A stretch of DNA of 6,053 nt from Pseudomonadota bacterium (GTDB taxonomy: Bacteria > Pseudomonadota > Gammaproteobacteria > Burkholderiales > Rhodocyclaceae): contig JAUPVD010000096.1 in NCBI GenBank assembly GCA_030917225.1, positions 1-6,053 of the forward strand. The letters are read 5' to 3'. The notes beneath the pieces were generated by a model that was not told where the DNA came from, did no database searches, and saw only the letters and a program-made list of their open reading frames with translations. Of the stretch, positions 5,779 through 6,053 are shown piece by piece. The translations under genes were made by a program, and so were the position numbers. The number at the start of each line of letters is the position of its first letter. Positions within the stretch are counted from its first letter, which is position 1.

Positions 5779-6053
5779 TCAGCGGTTCTGCCTGGCCATG
5801 AAGATCAGGCGTTCGAACAGGTGCACATCCTGTTCGTTCTTCAGCAGTGCACCATGCAGCGGCGGGATCGCCGCCTTCTGATCCTTGGCGCGCAGGGCTT
5901 CCGGTGGAATGTCCTCGGCCAGCAGCAGTTTCAGCCAGTCGAGCAGTTCCGATGTTGACGGCTTTTCTTCAACCCCGGTACTTCGCGCAGTTCGAAGAAA
6001 ACCTCCAGCGCCTCGCGCAGCAGTGTCTTCTTCAGGTCGGGGAAGTGCACATC
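5779..6053 (-). CDS. C-terminal end of MoxR-type AAA+ ATPase, with apparent one-base frameshift
   Basis: Only the 3' end is in the window; the Walker motifs lie off the right edge. From 6053 the frame reads DVHFPDLKKTLLREALEVFF then ELREVPGLKK. It then derails into SRQHRNCSTG and stops at TGA 5933-5931. Shifting frame at the A-run gives EEKPSTSELLDWLKLLLAED, then IPPEALRAKD, PLHGALLKNEQDVHLFERLI and FMARQNR, ending at TGA 5781-5779. Both halves are recognisable as consecutive parts of the C-terminal lid region of MoxR-like ATPases, which usually read VPGLKKKPSTSELLDW. One A is missing from a run that should be five long. MoxR ATPases remodel or activate protein complexes together with VWA proteins, and the expected VWA partner is downstream at 3517-4686. 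The break may be a sequencing error, a real inactivating mutation or recoding. Family call is confident; the gene's integrity is not. Confidence 0.8.
   Translation of the reverse strand, partial: CALPRPEEDTAARGAGGFLRTARSTGVEEKPSTSELLDWLKLLLAEDIPPEALRAKDQKAAIPPLHGALLKNEQDVHLFERLIFMARQNR
5961..5970 (-). other. Frameshift site in the AAA+ ATPase gene
   Basis: The minus strand reads GAAGAAAAGC here. The upstream frame (from 6053) and the downstream frame (ending at 5779) differ by 272 bases between codon registers, which is two modulo three. Adding one A to the AAAA run at 5966-5963 joins them into the expected LKKKPSTSEL. A short homopolymer is a classic place for a read error, and A-rich runs can also be slippery for polymerase or ribosome. 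Confidence 0.75.

Noticed and set aside
4995..5801. Long plus-strand open frame of 268 codons opposite the diguanylate cyclase
   Set aside because: It mirrors a well-supported PAS-GGDEF gene, shows no domain of its own, and runs across the end of the AAA+ gene. It is a GC-driven shadow frame.

Overview
The window is GC-rich and densely coding, with about 85 bases or fewer between most genes. Protein style and gene content suggest a betaproteobacterium, most likely of the Rhodocyclales (Dechloromonas/Azoarcus-like). This is inference from recognised families; there is no rRNA or other taxonomic marker here.

Layout. Positions 1-246 (minus strand) hold the start of a small exported Gly/Pro-rich protein with a cysteine-containing tail, running off the left edge. 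A 127-base divergent intergenic region (247-373) follows. It contains a good sigma70-type promoter (TTGAGT-17-TATAGT) for a complete GspE/PilB-type secretion ATPase at 374-2155 (plus strand). That ATPase converges on a minus-strand block filling the rest of the window. In transcription order the block is: the 3' end of a MoxR-type AAA+ ATPase (5779-6053, with an apparent one-base frameshift), a membrane-anchored PAS-GGDEF diguanylate cyclase (4695-5771), a CoxE-like VWA-domain protein (3517-4686), a receiver-domain response regulator (2855-3430), and an exported FecR-domain protein (2172-2855).

How the genes may work together. MoxR ATPases and CoxE-like VWA proteins are a known pair, thought to act as a chaperone-like module that matures or remodels metalloenzymes or protein complexes. 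Here a diguanylate cyclase with an intact GGEEF active site and an intact RxxD inhibitory site sits between them, 7 and 8 bases from its neighbours. The spacing and the weak ribosome sites imply co-transcription and translational coupling. The response regulator has a strong Shine-Dalgarno of its own after an 86-base gap, and its stop overlaps the FecR start by one base, making a second coupled pair. The secretion ATPase stands alone, with no pilin, GspF or secretin gene nearby.

I saw no RNA genes, insertion sequences, CRISPR or phage elements. The points most worth a second look are the frameshift in the AAA+ ATPase, the MoxR-GGDEF-VWA order, the one-base-overlapping receiver/FecR pair, and a three-copy 9-base repeat at the convergent gene ends that carries both stop codons.
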